From the NCBI GenBank assembly GCA_030148865.1, contig JASBSR010000036.1:20481-84480 (forward strand): a DNA stretch of 64,000 nucleotides, in the 5' to 3' direction. Below the pieces are notes generated by a model. That model was not told where the DNA came from. It was given only the letters and a program-made list of their open reading frames with translations, and did no database searches. Within the stretch, counting starts at the first letter, position 1, and the number at the start of each line of letters is the position of its first letter. The translations under genes were made by a program, and so were the position numbers. Of this stretch, positions 55,487 to 64,000 are shown piece by piece. This DNA comes from Gammaproteobacteria bacterium (lineage in GTDB: Bacteria; Pseudomonadota; Gammaproteobacteria; SZUA-229).

Positions 55487-56542
55487 ATGCCACCACCATT
55501 CAGTGAACCTGGATATACGCCACCGGCGGCGATGCCGGAATATCTGATCAGGTATGCCACACTGCGGCAATTACAGGTGTTCGAGGCCAGTGTGCGACTG
55601 GGTAGTTTCTCCCGCGCGGCCGAAGAGCTGTTTGTCACACAGCCGACCGTGTCCATGCAGATCAAAAAGCTATCCGATGCGCTGGGCCTGCCACTGTTTG
55701 AGCCGATCGGGCGCAATGTCCGGCCAACCGAAGTCGGCTACGAGCTGTACAAATCCTGCCGACAGATCTTCGAAAACCTCGCCAACCTCGAAATGAAGAT
55801 TTCCGACCACAAGGGCATGAAACGCGGACGCCTGCGCCTCGGCGTGGTCACCACGGCCAAATATTTCGTGCCGGAAGTGCTGGGTGAATTCTGTCGTCTC
55901 TATCCTGGAATCGACGTTGCGCTGAAAGTATCGAACCGGGACCGCATCATCGAGCGCATCAATGCTTACGAAGACGACCTCTATATCATGGGACAGGCTC
56001 CGAATGATCTCATGGAACTTGAATCCTATCCATTCGCGCCGAACCCGCTGGTGTTAATGGCGCCGCGCGACCATCCCCTGGTTGGCGAAAAAAACATTCC
56101 ATTATCACGAATCGCGGAAGAACCGCTGATTCTACGCGAACCGGGATCGGGTATACGTGACGCGACCCTGCGCCTGTTCGAACACGAGGGGTTGAGACCC
56201 AGGGTACGCATGGAACTGGGTAGCAACGAAGCAATCAAGCATGCAGTCGTCGGCGGACTGGGTGTCGCGGTGCTGTCACTGCACACACTGTCGCTGGAAG
56301 GGCCAGACGGACCAGTGGCCATTCTGGATGTTGAGAATTTTCCGATTATGCGCCAGTGGCATCTGGTTTATCCCAGGGGTAAAGAATTGTCGCTGGTCAC
56401 CGATGCCTTCCTTGAATTTTCGCTCGGCGTGGAACCCCGCATGCGCGAAAAAATGAAAGAACTATGGCCGAAAATGGCAGATACACTATCGAGCGTTGGG
56501 CCGGCGGGCAAGGTTCTAGCTAAAGTAAAAAAGGGCCAATGA
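55487..56542 (+). CDS. cbbR: LysR-type regulator CbbR
   Basis: 351 residues. N-terminal helix-turn-helix: LRQLQVFEASVRLGSFSRAAEEL, TQPTVSMQIKKLSDALGLPLFEPIGR; the C-terminal effector domain begins near residue 115. It would read the redox/carbon state and control cbbL. It is downstream of, and co-directed with, the operon it probably regulates, instead of the more usual divergent position. Confidence 0.92.
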   Translation: MPPPFSEPGYTPPAAMPEYLIRYATLRQLQVFEASVRLGSFSRAAEELFVTQPTVSMQIKKLSDALGLPLFEPIGRNVRPTEVGYELYKSCRQIFENLANLEMKISDHKGMKRGRLRLGVVTTAKYFVPEVLGEFCRLYPGIDVALKVSNRDRIIERINAYEDDLYIMGQAPNDLMELESYPFAPNPLVLMAPRDHPLVGEKNIPLSRIAEEPLILREPGSGIRDATLRLFEHEGLRPRVRMELGSNEAIKHAVVGGLGVAVLSLHTLSLEGPDGPVAILDVENFPIMRQWHLVYPRGKELSLVTDAFLEFSLGVEPRMREKMKELWPKMADTLSSVGPAGKVLAKVKKGQ

Positions 56543-56593
56543 GTTCGGACTATTAAGCCGCGACTATGGATCGTTGGTTGAGCAAACTGCACT

Positions 56594-56616
56594 TCATCAA
56601 ATTTGGGCTTTGATGA
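56594..56616. terminator. Bidirectional hairpin between cbbR and the NUDIX gene
   Basis: TCATCAAA-TTTGGGC-TTTGATGA, eight perfect base pairs, between two convergent 3' ends. No strong T-run in either direction, so this is only a candidate shared terminator. Confidence 0.4.
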
Positions 56617-56621
56617 TTCGT

Positions 56622-57182
56622 TCAGGCAGCAGTAACTCGCATGCGTCGGGTCTTTTCCAGCATGCGATAGGTAGACAGGTTGTGATTGAAGCGCGTCACC
56701 TCCTCCAGTGGTACCCACAGAATCTGATGTGACTCATCATTGCCCGGTACCGGCAGTCGATCATCGATTTCAACCAGAAAGCGGATATCGTAATGCCAGT
56801 GCTCCGGGCTCTGCGCAATCGCCGGGATGGTATGGATGTCAACATCAAAGATACCGCCATCAACCAGGCGAATATCATCGGGCGGCAAGCCAGTTTCCTC
56901 GTGGGTCTCGCGCAATGCGACGCGCAGAATATCAGCATCGCCGTCGGCATGACCGCCGGGCTGGAACCATTGATTATGCTTGCGGTGATGAAGCAACAGG
57001 ACTTTATCGCGCTCCGGATTCAGCACCCATACCGAGCCCGTGACGTGACCCGGCCAGAGATGACTGTCAAAGCAATCTTCATGCTGTTCGACGAAATGGC
57101 GTGTCCGCGTGACATAACCCGCTTCCGGATTGAACGGTGTGCGGTAACCCTGCAGTAGCCTTATAAGGTTCTGTCGATGCAT
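56622..57182 (-). CDS. NUDIX hydrolase linked to csoS1D
   Basis: 186 residues. The Nudix box is GGHADGDADILRVALRETHEETGL-like: REXXEEXGU is intact but the first Glu of GX5E is Ala, a feature I have seen in a common GGHADGD subgroup. The product starts 14 bases after csoS1D and shares its strand. Natural substrate unknown; a role in cleaning a nucleotide or sugar-phosphate by-product of the carbon pathway is only a guess. Confidence 0.85.
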   Translation of the reverse strand: MHRQNLIRLLQGYRTPFNPEAGYVTRTRHFVEQHEDCFDSHLWPGHVTGSVWVLNPERDKVLLLHHRKHNQWFQPGGHADGDADILRVALRETHEETGLPPDDIRLVDGGIFDVDIHTIPAIAQSPEHWHYDIRFLVEIDDRLPVPGNDESHQILWVPLEEVTRFNHNLSTYRMLEKTRRMRVTAA

Positions 57183-57196
57183 GGTGTTCTCCCGGA

Positions 57197-57847
57197 TCAG
57201 GTCACCGACGGGTTTTCAACAGCCGCGATAGCTGCTGCCGCCGCTTCGTCAACATCCCCTTCACGTCCCGAGAGGATGAGGCGTCCAAAAGCGCCAACCG
57301 CACGCACATCGATGAGATTGATGCTGGCAGCCTTTTCCGCCTGATTGGCCGCATACACGATATAACCGGCTGGCTCCGTCTCCAGGATGAACATGCTCTG
57401 TCCCGGCAGGATCATCGAGCCGCGACGGTCCTGGCGGTTAATCAGCACGGTGTGGTCGGGTGTCATACCACGGATGATTTCACTCCATGCGACCCGGCAG
57501 CGCTGTCGATCCTGAGCACTGGCGCCCATATTTGACAGCAGAATATTTCCAGCTTCGCGAACATCACTTTGATCGCGCTGGTGGATCACCATCGAACCGT
57601 AGGCGCGTTCAACCACCTGTTGCGCAAGATGCACGCGTGTTGCTTTTAACGCAATATCGGTGAGTCGATGTACTGCCATGCCCGGTGAAACCTCAACCCA
57701 GAGACAGGCATCGCCCGGTATCGGCAGAAACCCCTGGGAGACTGTGGCCATGTACGCAGCAAGCTGCGGCTGTAGCGCGTCGATATAGACGTAGGTTCTA
57801 AGTGAGATCATCCCGGTTTTTGTAGCAGCTGTATGTGAACGGATCAT
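57197..57847 (-). CDS. csoS1D: Tandem-BMC carboxysome shell protein CsoS1D
   Basis: 216 residues with two BMC domains ([18 protein letters not shown]... and ...[16 protein letters not shown]). The gating pair Glu80-Arg81 (VVERAYGS) at the large pore is kept. CsoS1D trimers stack and form a gated pore in the shell. Transcribed away from dabB, with a palindrome between. Start at 57847 gives an N-terminal extension; M13 is an alternative. Confidence 0.93.
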   Translation of the reverse strand: MIRSHTAATKTGMISLRTYVYIDALQPQLAAYMATVSQGFLPIPGDACLWVEVSPGMAVHRLTDIALKATRVHLAQQVVERAYGSMVIHQRDQSDVREAGNILLSNMGASAQDRQRCRVAWSEIIRGMTPDHTVLINRQDRRGSMILPGQSMFILETEPAGYIVYAANQAEKAASINLIDVRAVGAFGRLILSGREGDVDEAAAAAIAAVENPSVT

Positions 57848-58159
57848 GGTCGCACGTGCGACGTTGTGACTTTCAGGCCACGCATCCAGGACACATTTAT
57901 AGACGGTTTCATGACTAATTAAAAAGAGAAGTTTTTGATCCGTTATATAGACTGTAGTCTATTGATTACGATGAGCTCGGCGGATGAGACATTTAAGCTA
58001 TGCCATCGTGGCATTACTTTGGTGAAAAATATCCACCTATAACCTAAAGGCAATCCAATTAGTAAAAAAAATTGAGTAGTCCCTGAAGGACATATTTTCG
58101 ATACTCGCTGCACGTTAGGTGTGAGCCACAAGATGCTCACATGAAGAGGACGAACATAA
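57848..58159. promoter_or_regulatory. Divergent csoS1D / dabB control region with 16-bp palindrome
   Basis: 312 bases without a gene. ATAGACT-GT-AGTCTAT (57947-57962) is a seven-base inverted repeat with a two-base centre, about 100 bases upstream of csoS1D and 200 upstream of dabB. It probably binds a dimeric regulator; it does not fit TNA-N7/8-TNA CbbR sites well. Confidence 0.6.
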
Positions 58160-59842
58160 GTGCAGCAACTAATCCTTCTGGTCATCGTATTACCGTTTGC
58201 TTCGGCGGTGCTCACACAGCTTTTTTCTGCTCGCCCTGGCAAACGACGTACAGCGTCGCTGAGCGTTACTGTCGCCTGGCTGGTGTTCGCTTGCGCGGCG
58301 GTGACCCTGTGGCTGGCTCTGTCCGGTTCAGCTGTCAGCGAGTACGAGCTGATGAATGACTGGGGCATCATTCGATTTGATCCACTCAGCACCTTGATGT
58401 GCATGGTAATCGCCTCGATCAGTCTTATCGTGCACCTGTACTCCGTCCGCTACATGGTCGAAGAACCCGATTATGCACGCTTCTTTGCACTGCTCGACGC
58501 AATGACGGGGACACTGTTGTTAATGGTTGCAGCAGGTGATCTCATTACACTGCTGATCGCCTGGCACCTTGTCGGCATCCTGCTTTACTTTCTGCTGGGG
58601 TACGATACGCGGAGTCGGCCTGCCTCTCGTTATGCGTTCTGGACCTGGATAACGTATCGTTTAGGTGATCTACCTCTGCTGCTGGCTGCGGTATTGCTCT
58701 ATCAGGCTTTTGGTAGCTGGTCACTGACAGTGATCTTCGATCGCATCGCAGCCGCTCCCGAGACACAAACCGTACTTGGTCTGCCTCTGGTCGAAGTTGT
58801 CGGCGCGCTAGTGGCTCTTGCAGCGTTCGCGCGCTCTGCTCAGTTGATGCTGCATACCTGGCTTCCCTATACGATGGGCGGGCCAACGCCGGTATCTGCA
58901 CTGATGCATGCTGGCATCGTAAATGCGGGCGGTTTCCTGATCAATCGTTTCGCACCCCTGTTCATTCACACCAGTGACATCCTGCACTGGGTTTTTCTGG
59001 TCGGGCTGGCGACCGCGGTATTCGGTTCGGTGTTGATGCTGTCGCAAAACGACATCAAGAAATCACTGGGCTATTCGACCATGGGTCAGATGGGTTTCAT
59101 GATCATGGAGTGCGGGGTCGGCGCTTTCTCTCTCGCGATTTACCATCTGATCGCGCACGGCCTGTTCAAAGGCACATTGTTTCTCGGCGCGGGCGGTGTG
59201 ATAGGCGAAGCACGTAAGGATGACGGTGTGCCCAAGGATCCACTCTATGATTTTGTGGTGGAGAAAAATCCAGCCAGAAACCGCAAGCCATGGCTGCTGA
59301 TGGCAGCTATGACACTGATGGTACCAGCCGTGATTCTGGTGTTCGCGCACTGGCTGGTCTCGGAAAATTTTTACCAGAAACAAGGCGCCGTGGTATTACT
59401 GTTCTTCGGCTGGGTAACCGGTGCACAATTGATTTTCAGCACCTATCATATGCACACCGGGAACATCAGTCGTCTTGTCAGCCAGGTCATCCTGTCCTTT
59501 GCGGTTGTGGTACTTGGCTACACAGTGATCAGTCATGCCTTTGATGTGTTCCTGTATCCGAATGCTGATTTCCGGGAAAGTCTCTATGCTGCGGCCGGGA
59601 TCAATGAGTTCTGGTTCGACACTCTGGTCGTACTGGTCACAGCAATTATCATCGCGGGCTGGCTGCGGACCTATTACAGTGAACGCAACGGACGTACTGG
59701 GAAACGTGCTCTGCGTCCGCTGTGGCTCGGTTTCTATGCGCTAATCTCGCGCGAATTTTATATCAGCGATCTATACGTATTGCTCGCACGCCGATTTGAA
59801 GTGTTCGCAGTCAGGTTAAATGTGTGGCTGAGGTGGATTTGA
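58160..59842 (+). CDS. dabB: DAB inorganic-carbon pump, proton-channel subunit DabB
   Basis: 560 residues, NuoL/MrpA-like membrane protein. Starts at GTG 58160 with GAAGAGGA ten bases upstream. It has the antiporter signature HTWLPYTMGGPTPVSALMHAGIVNAGG and Lys-bearing helices (NDIKKSLGYSTMGQMG). In Halothiobacillus DabA-DabB couples ion flow to capture of CO2 as bicarbonate. Here dabB comes first, with an extra gene before dabA. Confidence 0.93.
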   Translation: MQQLILLVIVLPFASAVLTQLFSARPGKRRTASLSVTVAWLVFACAAVTLWLALSGSAVSEYELMNDWGIIRFDPLSTLMCMVIASISLIVHLYSVRYMVEEPDYARFFALLDAMTGTLLLMVAAGDLITLLIAWHLVGILLYFLLGYDTRSRPASRYAFWTWITYRLGDLPLLLAAVLLYQAFGSWSLTVIFDRIAAAPETQTVLGLPLVEVVGALVALAAFARSAQLMLHTWLPYTMGGPTPVSALMHAGIVNAGGFLINRFAPLFIHTSDILHWVFLVGLATAVFGSVLMLSQNDIKKSLGYSTMGQMGFMIMECGVGAFSLAIYHLIAHGLFKGTLFLGAGGVIGEARKDDGVPKDPLYDFVVEKNPARNRKPWLLMAAMTLMVPAVILVFAHWLVSENFYQKQGAVVLLFFGWVTGAQLIFSTYHMHTGNISRLVSQVILSFAVVVLGYTVISHAFDVFLYPNADFRESLYAAAGINEFWFDTLVVLVTAIIIAGWLRTYYSERNGRTGKRALRPLWLGFYALISREFYISDLYVLLARRFEVFAVRLNVWLRWI

Positions 59843-59843
59843 A

Positions 59844-60602
59844 ATGACGGCGATGAGCTGGATAATCGCAGGCCTCTTTCTGCCGCTGTTCCCGCTGGGG
59901 ATGGTCTTCAATGTCCTGTTTCAACGAGTTCGCAACGCATGGTTACGCTCAATACTACTGCTGGTCTGGCCATTTGTCGGCCTGGGCGTGCTGCAGTTAA
60001 TGCCGGTCAATGTTTCCGCTGAAATAACAGCGTGGGCGTTATTCAGTGCCGCACTCTACGGCTTCCGTGCGGTAGTCGTGAGGGACATCGGTGTATGGAT
60101 CGGATTTCTTGCCACATCTTCCTGGTCACTGATCTGGATCGCACTGGCGGGCGGCATAAATCCGGACCAGATGGCAATGCAAGTACTGGCATTCAGTCTT
60201 CCGCTGGTATTGCTTGTGTTGGTGACGGCCGAGCTGCAACAGCGTTACGAATCTGCTTACGCCGGTATCGTCAGCGGGATTGCACAAGGGCAGCCGCGGT
60301 TGTCCGCAATTTTTGTTATCTCCCTGCTGGCGGCTATAGGCAGCCCGGTGTTTCCTTCGTTCTTCGTGATGCTGAGCAGCATTACAAATATTATTATTGT
60401 ACTGCCCGCTGCCGCATTCGGTGTTGCAGTCGTATGGTTGTTATGGAGCTGGTCAGGCATGCAATTGCTACAAGAATTACTGGTCGGGCCTGCAAGTGCA
60501 ATCAAACATTCTGATATCACACCTAGCGTCACGACAACCTACACCCTTTCACTAGTAGCGCTGCTGGTTGGCGGCCTGTATCTGTCAGGGACAATATTAT
60601 GA
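59844..60602 (+). CDS. Extra membrane subunit of the DAB operon (antiporter-like)
   Basis: 252 residues, about seven predicted membrane helices. The segment FVISLLAAIGSPVFPSFFVM recalls the Gly-Pro helix of NuoL/M/N (LASLGLPGTSGF-type), so it may be a truncated antiporter module. It begins one base after the dabB stop and overlaps dabA by four bases, so it is translated with them. It is not one of the two proven DAB subunits. Function inferred only from position and helices. Confidence 0.72.
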   Translation: MTAMSWIIAGLFLPLFPLGMVFNVLFQRVRNAWLRSILLLVWPFVGLGVLQLMPVNVSAEITAWALFSAALYGFRAVVVRDIGVWIGFLATSSWSLIWIALAGGINPDQMAMQVLAFSLPLVLLVLVTAELQQRYESAYAGIVSGIAQGQPRLSAIFVISLLAAIGSPVFPSFFVMLSSITNIIIVLPAAAFGVAVVWLLWSWSGMQLLQELLVGPASAIKHSDITPSVTTTYTLSLVALLVGGLYLSGTIL

Positions 60603-63600
60603 GTCTTGAGATTGGCTTAAAGGCACAGATACGATCGATGGTTTTCGTGGCAGGCGAGCCGATCCCTAATTTCTGGCCGATGCGGGCATTTATCCATCAC
60701 AACCCTCTGCACGGACTGGAAAAGCTGTCATTCGAGGATGCGGTCGCAGAGGGACAACGGCTGTTTCATGGTAACGGCTACCTGCCAAGATCAATGTATC
60801 AGCGTTATTACCGGGAAGACAAGATCGCTTCTGTGGCGCTGAGCGACGGCATCAAGAATTTCCTTAGCCAACATAGGCCAGTCGAGGGAATCGATCTACA
60901 CACCTGGCTGATGAAACTGCTGACTGAATTCGAGGCACCAATATTTACCCAGGACAATTCGGCAACAGCGGCAGATATCGGCGCGGTACTGCGACGTGAA
61001 ACAGTATCCGCAACGCAGTACATTGACCAGGAAGCGCTGGCTGATCGATTGTGCAACACGCTGTTAAACGAGCGTCCAGTATATGAAACGATGGACTTGC
61101 TATTCGGTACAGGTATCGGCGAAGAGCTGGACGAACTGGTAATCAAAAGTTGCCTGGACTTCTTCGATGAAGGTCAGTCTGTCTGGCAGATGCCCGAGCG
61201 AGAACAGGGCTTCTTTACCGCATGGCGCGAAGTTGCGCAACGAAATGCACGTCTGTTTTTGCGTGGCCGCCAGATACGCGATACCCTCGCAGTTGATAGT
61301 GATCCCGAAGGTGTCATTGTTCACGTAATGGAGTGTCTGGAGATCCGGCAATCGGACTGGATGCAGTATTTCCGGCATGAGCTCTCACGATTGCATGGCT
61401 GGGCCGGTTTCATACGCTGGCGATCCAATGCGCGACACTATCATCATGGACGTCACTTTCCCGGCGACCTGGTGGATTTTCTTGCTATCCGCCTGACACT
61501 GGCCCTGGCCCTGATTCGTGAGCGCGGGCAAGACGGCATTCCACACAACGCCGGGCAACTGGGAGAATTTATCCGGCAGCACCCGACCGAAGCCTGGTTG
61601 CGTCAGGAGTTTTACGATCGTACGATACTGCCTGCATGGGCACAGCGAGTGGAAAAAACACTACTGGCCGGAGATTGCGATCGGATTGAACAAACCGGAC
61701 TGATGTATTTACAGGAGAAGAAATCGCGCGAGGCAACCACTCGAGCAAATTCGCTGCAGGAACTTGCCGAACGCAGCAATGCACGCCAGATACTGGAAGA
61801 TATGTCAGACAAAGTGTTGTCACAGCTGATTCGTCTCATCCAGGAACTGGAGCGACGCGAAGGCATGATCTGGCTGGAAGCGATGGAAGCGACCGCGATG
61901 AAACAGCTGTTGCAGGGCATACGAACTTCGGCGCCTGCGGCGAATGGCAAGCGTCCTTTTGCCCAGGCTCTGTTCTGTATCGATACCCGTTCGGAAAGAC
62001 TACGACGCCATCTGGAAAGTGTCGGCGACTACCAGACCTTCGGCATCGCCGGTTTCTTTGGTGTCCCCGTGAGTTTCATGGAACTGGGCAAAGGTAACGA
62101 AACCCATCTGTGCCCTGTCCTGCTTACACCGAAAAATCTGGTGATGGAGATGTCCGTGAACAATGTGCAGGATACGGTTGCACTCTCTGCGATGGAAAAA
62201 GTGGTGCACGAACTGAAAGAGTCGGTCCTGACACCTTTCGTGACAGTCGAGGCGATCGGCCTGTTGTTCGGATTCGACATGGTCGGCAAAACGCTGGCAC
62301 CGAGAGCCTACAATCGCTGGCGTTCACGATTGCATCAACACAAGCCACACACACATTTGCTGATCGACAAGCTAAGTCGTGACCAGGCCGATTCGATCGT
62401 GCGTGCGGTACAGCGTGCAGTGATCGCCAAGGCCGTTGAACACGAATTCGAAGTTGCACCAGAACACATCAAAGATGGCCTGATTCGCGAATTGCGCGAA
62501 GCCGCGATGGGTCATATCAGTTCAGTGCCACTGCTGCAGGAACAACTGAAGCTGGATGCAGATCCGGCACGGGCATTTATCGAGCGCCTGCGTACTGTGT
62601 ATCGCATTAATCCGGCGAATGCGAGAATGCAGATGGAACGTCTGGGGCGCATCGGATTTTCGCTGGATGAACAGGTTGTGTTTGTCTCTCAGGCCTTGCA
62701 CGCGATTGGTCTAACCGACAATTTCTCTCGCTTCATCCTCGTGGTGGGTCATGGCAGCCAGTCCGAAAACAACCCCTATGAATCAGCACTCGATTGCGGT
62801 GCATGCGGCGGTAATCTTGGTTTGTACAATGCGCGCATATTTGCGCACATGGCGAACAAACCGGCGGTACGACAGCGGTTGCTGGAACAGGGTATCGCGA
62901 TTCCCGATGATGCCTGGTTCGTACCCGCGATGCACAACACCACTACCGACGAAGTGGCGATGCACGACCTCGACCTGTTGCCGTCTTCGCATCCCGTTTA
63001 TCTTGATCGACTGCAAAGCGGCCTGCTCTCTGCGTGCCGACTCTGTACCCAGGAGCGAATCCCCAGCCTGGATTTCATATCCGACACGCCCAGCCCTGTG
63101 GATGCCAACAAACAGGCGCTGCGCAACGCCATGGACTGGTCACAGGTACGGCCCGAATGGGGCTTGTCACGCAATGTCTATTTTATTATCGGGCGCCGCT
63201 TCCTGACCGAGACACATTCACTGGACGGACGTGCATTCCTGCATTCCTACGATTATCGCGTCGACAAAAAACTACGCCTGCTGGAGAACATCCTGACCGG
63301 GCCACTGGTGGTCGGGCAGTGGATCAACATGGAACACTACTTCTCCACCGTCGATAACGAACATTATGGTAGTGGCAGCAAGGTCTACCATAACGTCGCT
63401 GGCCGATTCGGAGTGATGACCGGGAATCTGAGCGACCTGCGTACCGGCTTACCCGCACAAACTGTACTGGCGGGTGGCCTTCCCTACCACGAGCCGATGC
63501 GGCTAATCACGGTAATCGAGGCGCCCTTCGCGCAGGTAATGACTGCGCTGGACAGGGTCGCGGTGGTAAGACGTTTACTGCACAACGGCTGGATCCGCAT

Positions 63601-63718
63601 GTTGGTGATCGATCCCGTTACCAATACGATACACACCTATTCGGGGGGCGAGTGGCACGAACAGCCTGCTGCGTCGACTGCCGACAAGGTAAATTACGAA
63701 GAGGAAATAGCGTCATGA
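60599..63718 (+). CDS. dabA: DAB inorganic-carbon pump, zinc subunit DabA (DUF2309)
   Basis: 1039 residues. All four zinc-site residues of H. neapolitanus DabA2 are visible: Cys460 and Asp462 in FCIDTRSE, His718 in VVGHGSQSE and Cys733 in ALDCGACGG (the 15-residue spacing is the same). DabA is a carbonic-anhydrase-like peripheral subunit that traps CO2 as bicarbonate. It is longer than the typical 800-odd residues. It ends four bases past the next ATG. Confidence 0.95.
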   Translation: MSLEIGLKAQIRSMVFVAGEPIPNFWPMRAFIHHNPLHGLEKLSFEDAVAEGQRLFHGNGYLPRSMYQRYYREDKIASVALSDGIKNFLSQHRPVEGIDLHTWLMKLLTEFEAPIFTQDNSATAADIGAVLRRETVSATQYIDQEALADRLCNTLLNERPVYETMDLLFGTGIGEELDELVIKSCLDFFDEGQSVWQMPEREQGFFTAWREVAQRNARLFLRGRQIRDTLAVDSDPEGVIVHVMECLEIRQSDWMQYFRHELSRLHGWAGFIRWRSNARHYHHGRHFPGDLVDFLAIRLTLALALIRERGQDGIPHNAGQLGEFIRQHPTEAWLRQEFYDRTILPAWAQRVEKTLLAGDCDRIEQTGLMYLQEKKSREATTRANSLQELAERSNARQILEDMSDKVLSQLIRLIQELERREGMIWLEAMEATAMKQLLQGIRTSAPAANGKRPFAQALFCIDTRSERLRRHLESVGDYQTFGIAGFFGVPVSFMELGKGNETHLCPVLLTPKNLVMEMSVNNVQDTVALSAMEKVVHELKESVLTPFVTVEAIGLLFGFDMVGKTLAPRAYNRWRSRLHQHKPHTHLLIDKLSRDQADSIVRAVQRAVIAKAVEHEFEVAPEHIKDGLIRELREAAMGHISSVPLLQEQLKLDADPARAFIERLRTVYRINPANARMQMERLGRIGFSLDEQVVFVSQALHAIGLTDNFSRFILVVGHGSQSENNPYESALDCGACGGNLGLYNARIFAHMANKPAVRQRLLEQGIAIPDDAWFVPAMHNTTTDEVAMHDLDLLPSSHPVYLDRLQSGLLSACRLCTQERIPSLDFISDTPSPVDANKQALRNAMDWSQVRPEWGLSRNVYFIIGRRFLTETHSLDGRAFLHSYDYRVDKKLRLLENILTGPLVVGQWINMEHYFSTVDNEHYGSGSKVYHNVAGRFGVMTGNLSDLRTGLPAQTVLAGGLPYHEPMRLITVIEAPFAQVMTALDRVAVVRRLLHNGWIRMLVIDPVTNTIHTYSGGEWHEQPAASTADKVNYEEEIAS

Positions 63719-64000
63719 AAAATCTGAAATTTAGCCCGCTGAAAAAACTGGAGATCATTCTGGAAGGTGAGCATCAGGAATTTGCTACCGATCTTCTGGA
63801 TCGGATCGGTCTCAAAGGCTACACCATCATCAATAACCTGTCCGGCAAGGGCAGTCATGGTTTCCACGACGGGCACCTGATGTTCAACGAGGACGATGTC
63901 CTGATCATGATCATCGCCGCTGTGCCCGAGTCACTGGTGAATCCGATACTCCAGGGCTTCGCGCCGTTCTACAACGAGCATTCAGGAGTCGTTTTTATCT
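63715..64000 (+). CDS. PII-like signalling protein of the DAB operon, truncated by window end
   Basis: 95 codons to the window edge (no stop). Starts at ATG 63715, overlapping the dabA stop (ATGA). The PII fold start is LKKLEIILEGEHQEFATDLLDRIGLKGYTIINNLSGKGSHG, followed by VLIMIIAAVPES. The uridylylated Tyr of GlnB is absent from the region read as the T-loop, so it is not classical GlnB/K. PII-like proteins such as SbtB/CPII control carbon transporters; its role here would be to gate DabA-DabB. Confidence 0.82.
   Translation, partial: MKNLKFSPLKKLEIILEGEHQEFATDLLDRIGLKGYTIINNLSGKGSHGFHDGHLMFNEDDVLIMIIAAVPESLVNPILQGFAPFYNEHSGVVFI

Noticed and set aside
57943..58404. 153-residue open frame on the minus strand over the csoS1D/dabB gap
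   Set aside because: Overlaps the start of dabB, has no recognisable domain, and would remove the divergent promoter gap.

Overview
The window looks like a chromosomal piece of a chemolithoautotrophic, sulfur-oxidising gammaproteobacterium, probably near the Chromatiales / Thiohalobacter type. This rests on gene content and order, not on a phylogeny. The markers are a tetrathionate reductase locus, a carboxysomal form IA RuBisCO operon with CbbR, a DAB-type inorganic-carbon pump, a Chromatium-like peroxiredoxin-glutaredoxin / disulfide reductase pair, and standard gammaproteobacterial blocks (rpoE-rseABC, lepA-lepB-rnc-era-recO). I see no transposase, integrase, CRISPR array or prophage.

Layout. 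1-3246: ttrB (cut by the window edge) divergent from the tetrathionate sensor pair ttrS-ttrR. 3284-4597: exported PQQ-like beta-propeller protein. 4802-8085: class III ribonucleotide reductase whose glycyl-radical tail is a separate 70-residue protein (nrdD large, nrdD small, nrdG), with a cobalamin riboswitch in its leader. 8369-8458: tRNA-Ser(CGA). 8642-10836: mltF and a divergent CheR-like methyltransferase. 10937-19364: recO, era, rnc, a DUF4845 gene, lepB, lepA, a glutaredoxin-like gene and rpoE-rseA-rseB-rseC, with a candidate sigma-E promoter and a clear terminator. 19516-24430: nadB, a tandem rhodanese, then garB-like and garA-like genes behind an OxyR-like site. 24844-39687: one ten-gene run on the minus strand joining glycogen synthesis and breakdown (glk, glgC, GH57, malQ, glgB, glgA, glgP) to the oxidative pentose phosphate pathway (zwf, pgl, gnd). 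39956-46180: orn, an M48 protease, a small cytochrome c, a pterin dehydratase, rsgA, a MITE-like repeat, a GlyGly-CTERM surface protein and tadA.

46181-64000 is a CO2-concentrating island. A 570-base control region carries an FNR-like box and a CbbR-like motif. It is followed by cbbL, cbbS, csoS2, csoSCA, csoS4A, csoS4B, two csoS1 copies, a ferritin-like gene, acRAF, mcdA, mcdB and cbbR. A convergent pair (csoS1D and a NUDIX gene) comes next, and then a DAB operon (dabB, an extra membrane subunit, dabA, and a PII-like gene cut by the window end). Together these genes import bicarbonate, build, load and position carboxysomes, and fix CO2. The upstream glycogen/pentose-phosphate run could store fixed carbon and return it as NAD(P)H and pentose phosphate.

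The strongest sequence-level observations are four. An in-frame A-AAA-AAC slippery heptamer in csoS2 would make a 560-residue short form. The class III reductase is split and preceded by a B12 riboswitch. The DAB operon has an extra antiporter-like membrane subunit and a PII gene. The control sites upstream of cbbL and between csoS1D and dabB are palindromic and unexplained.
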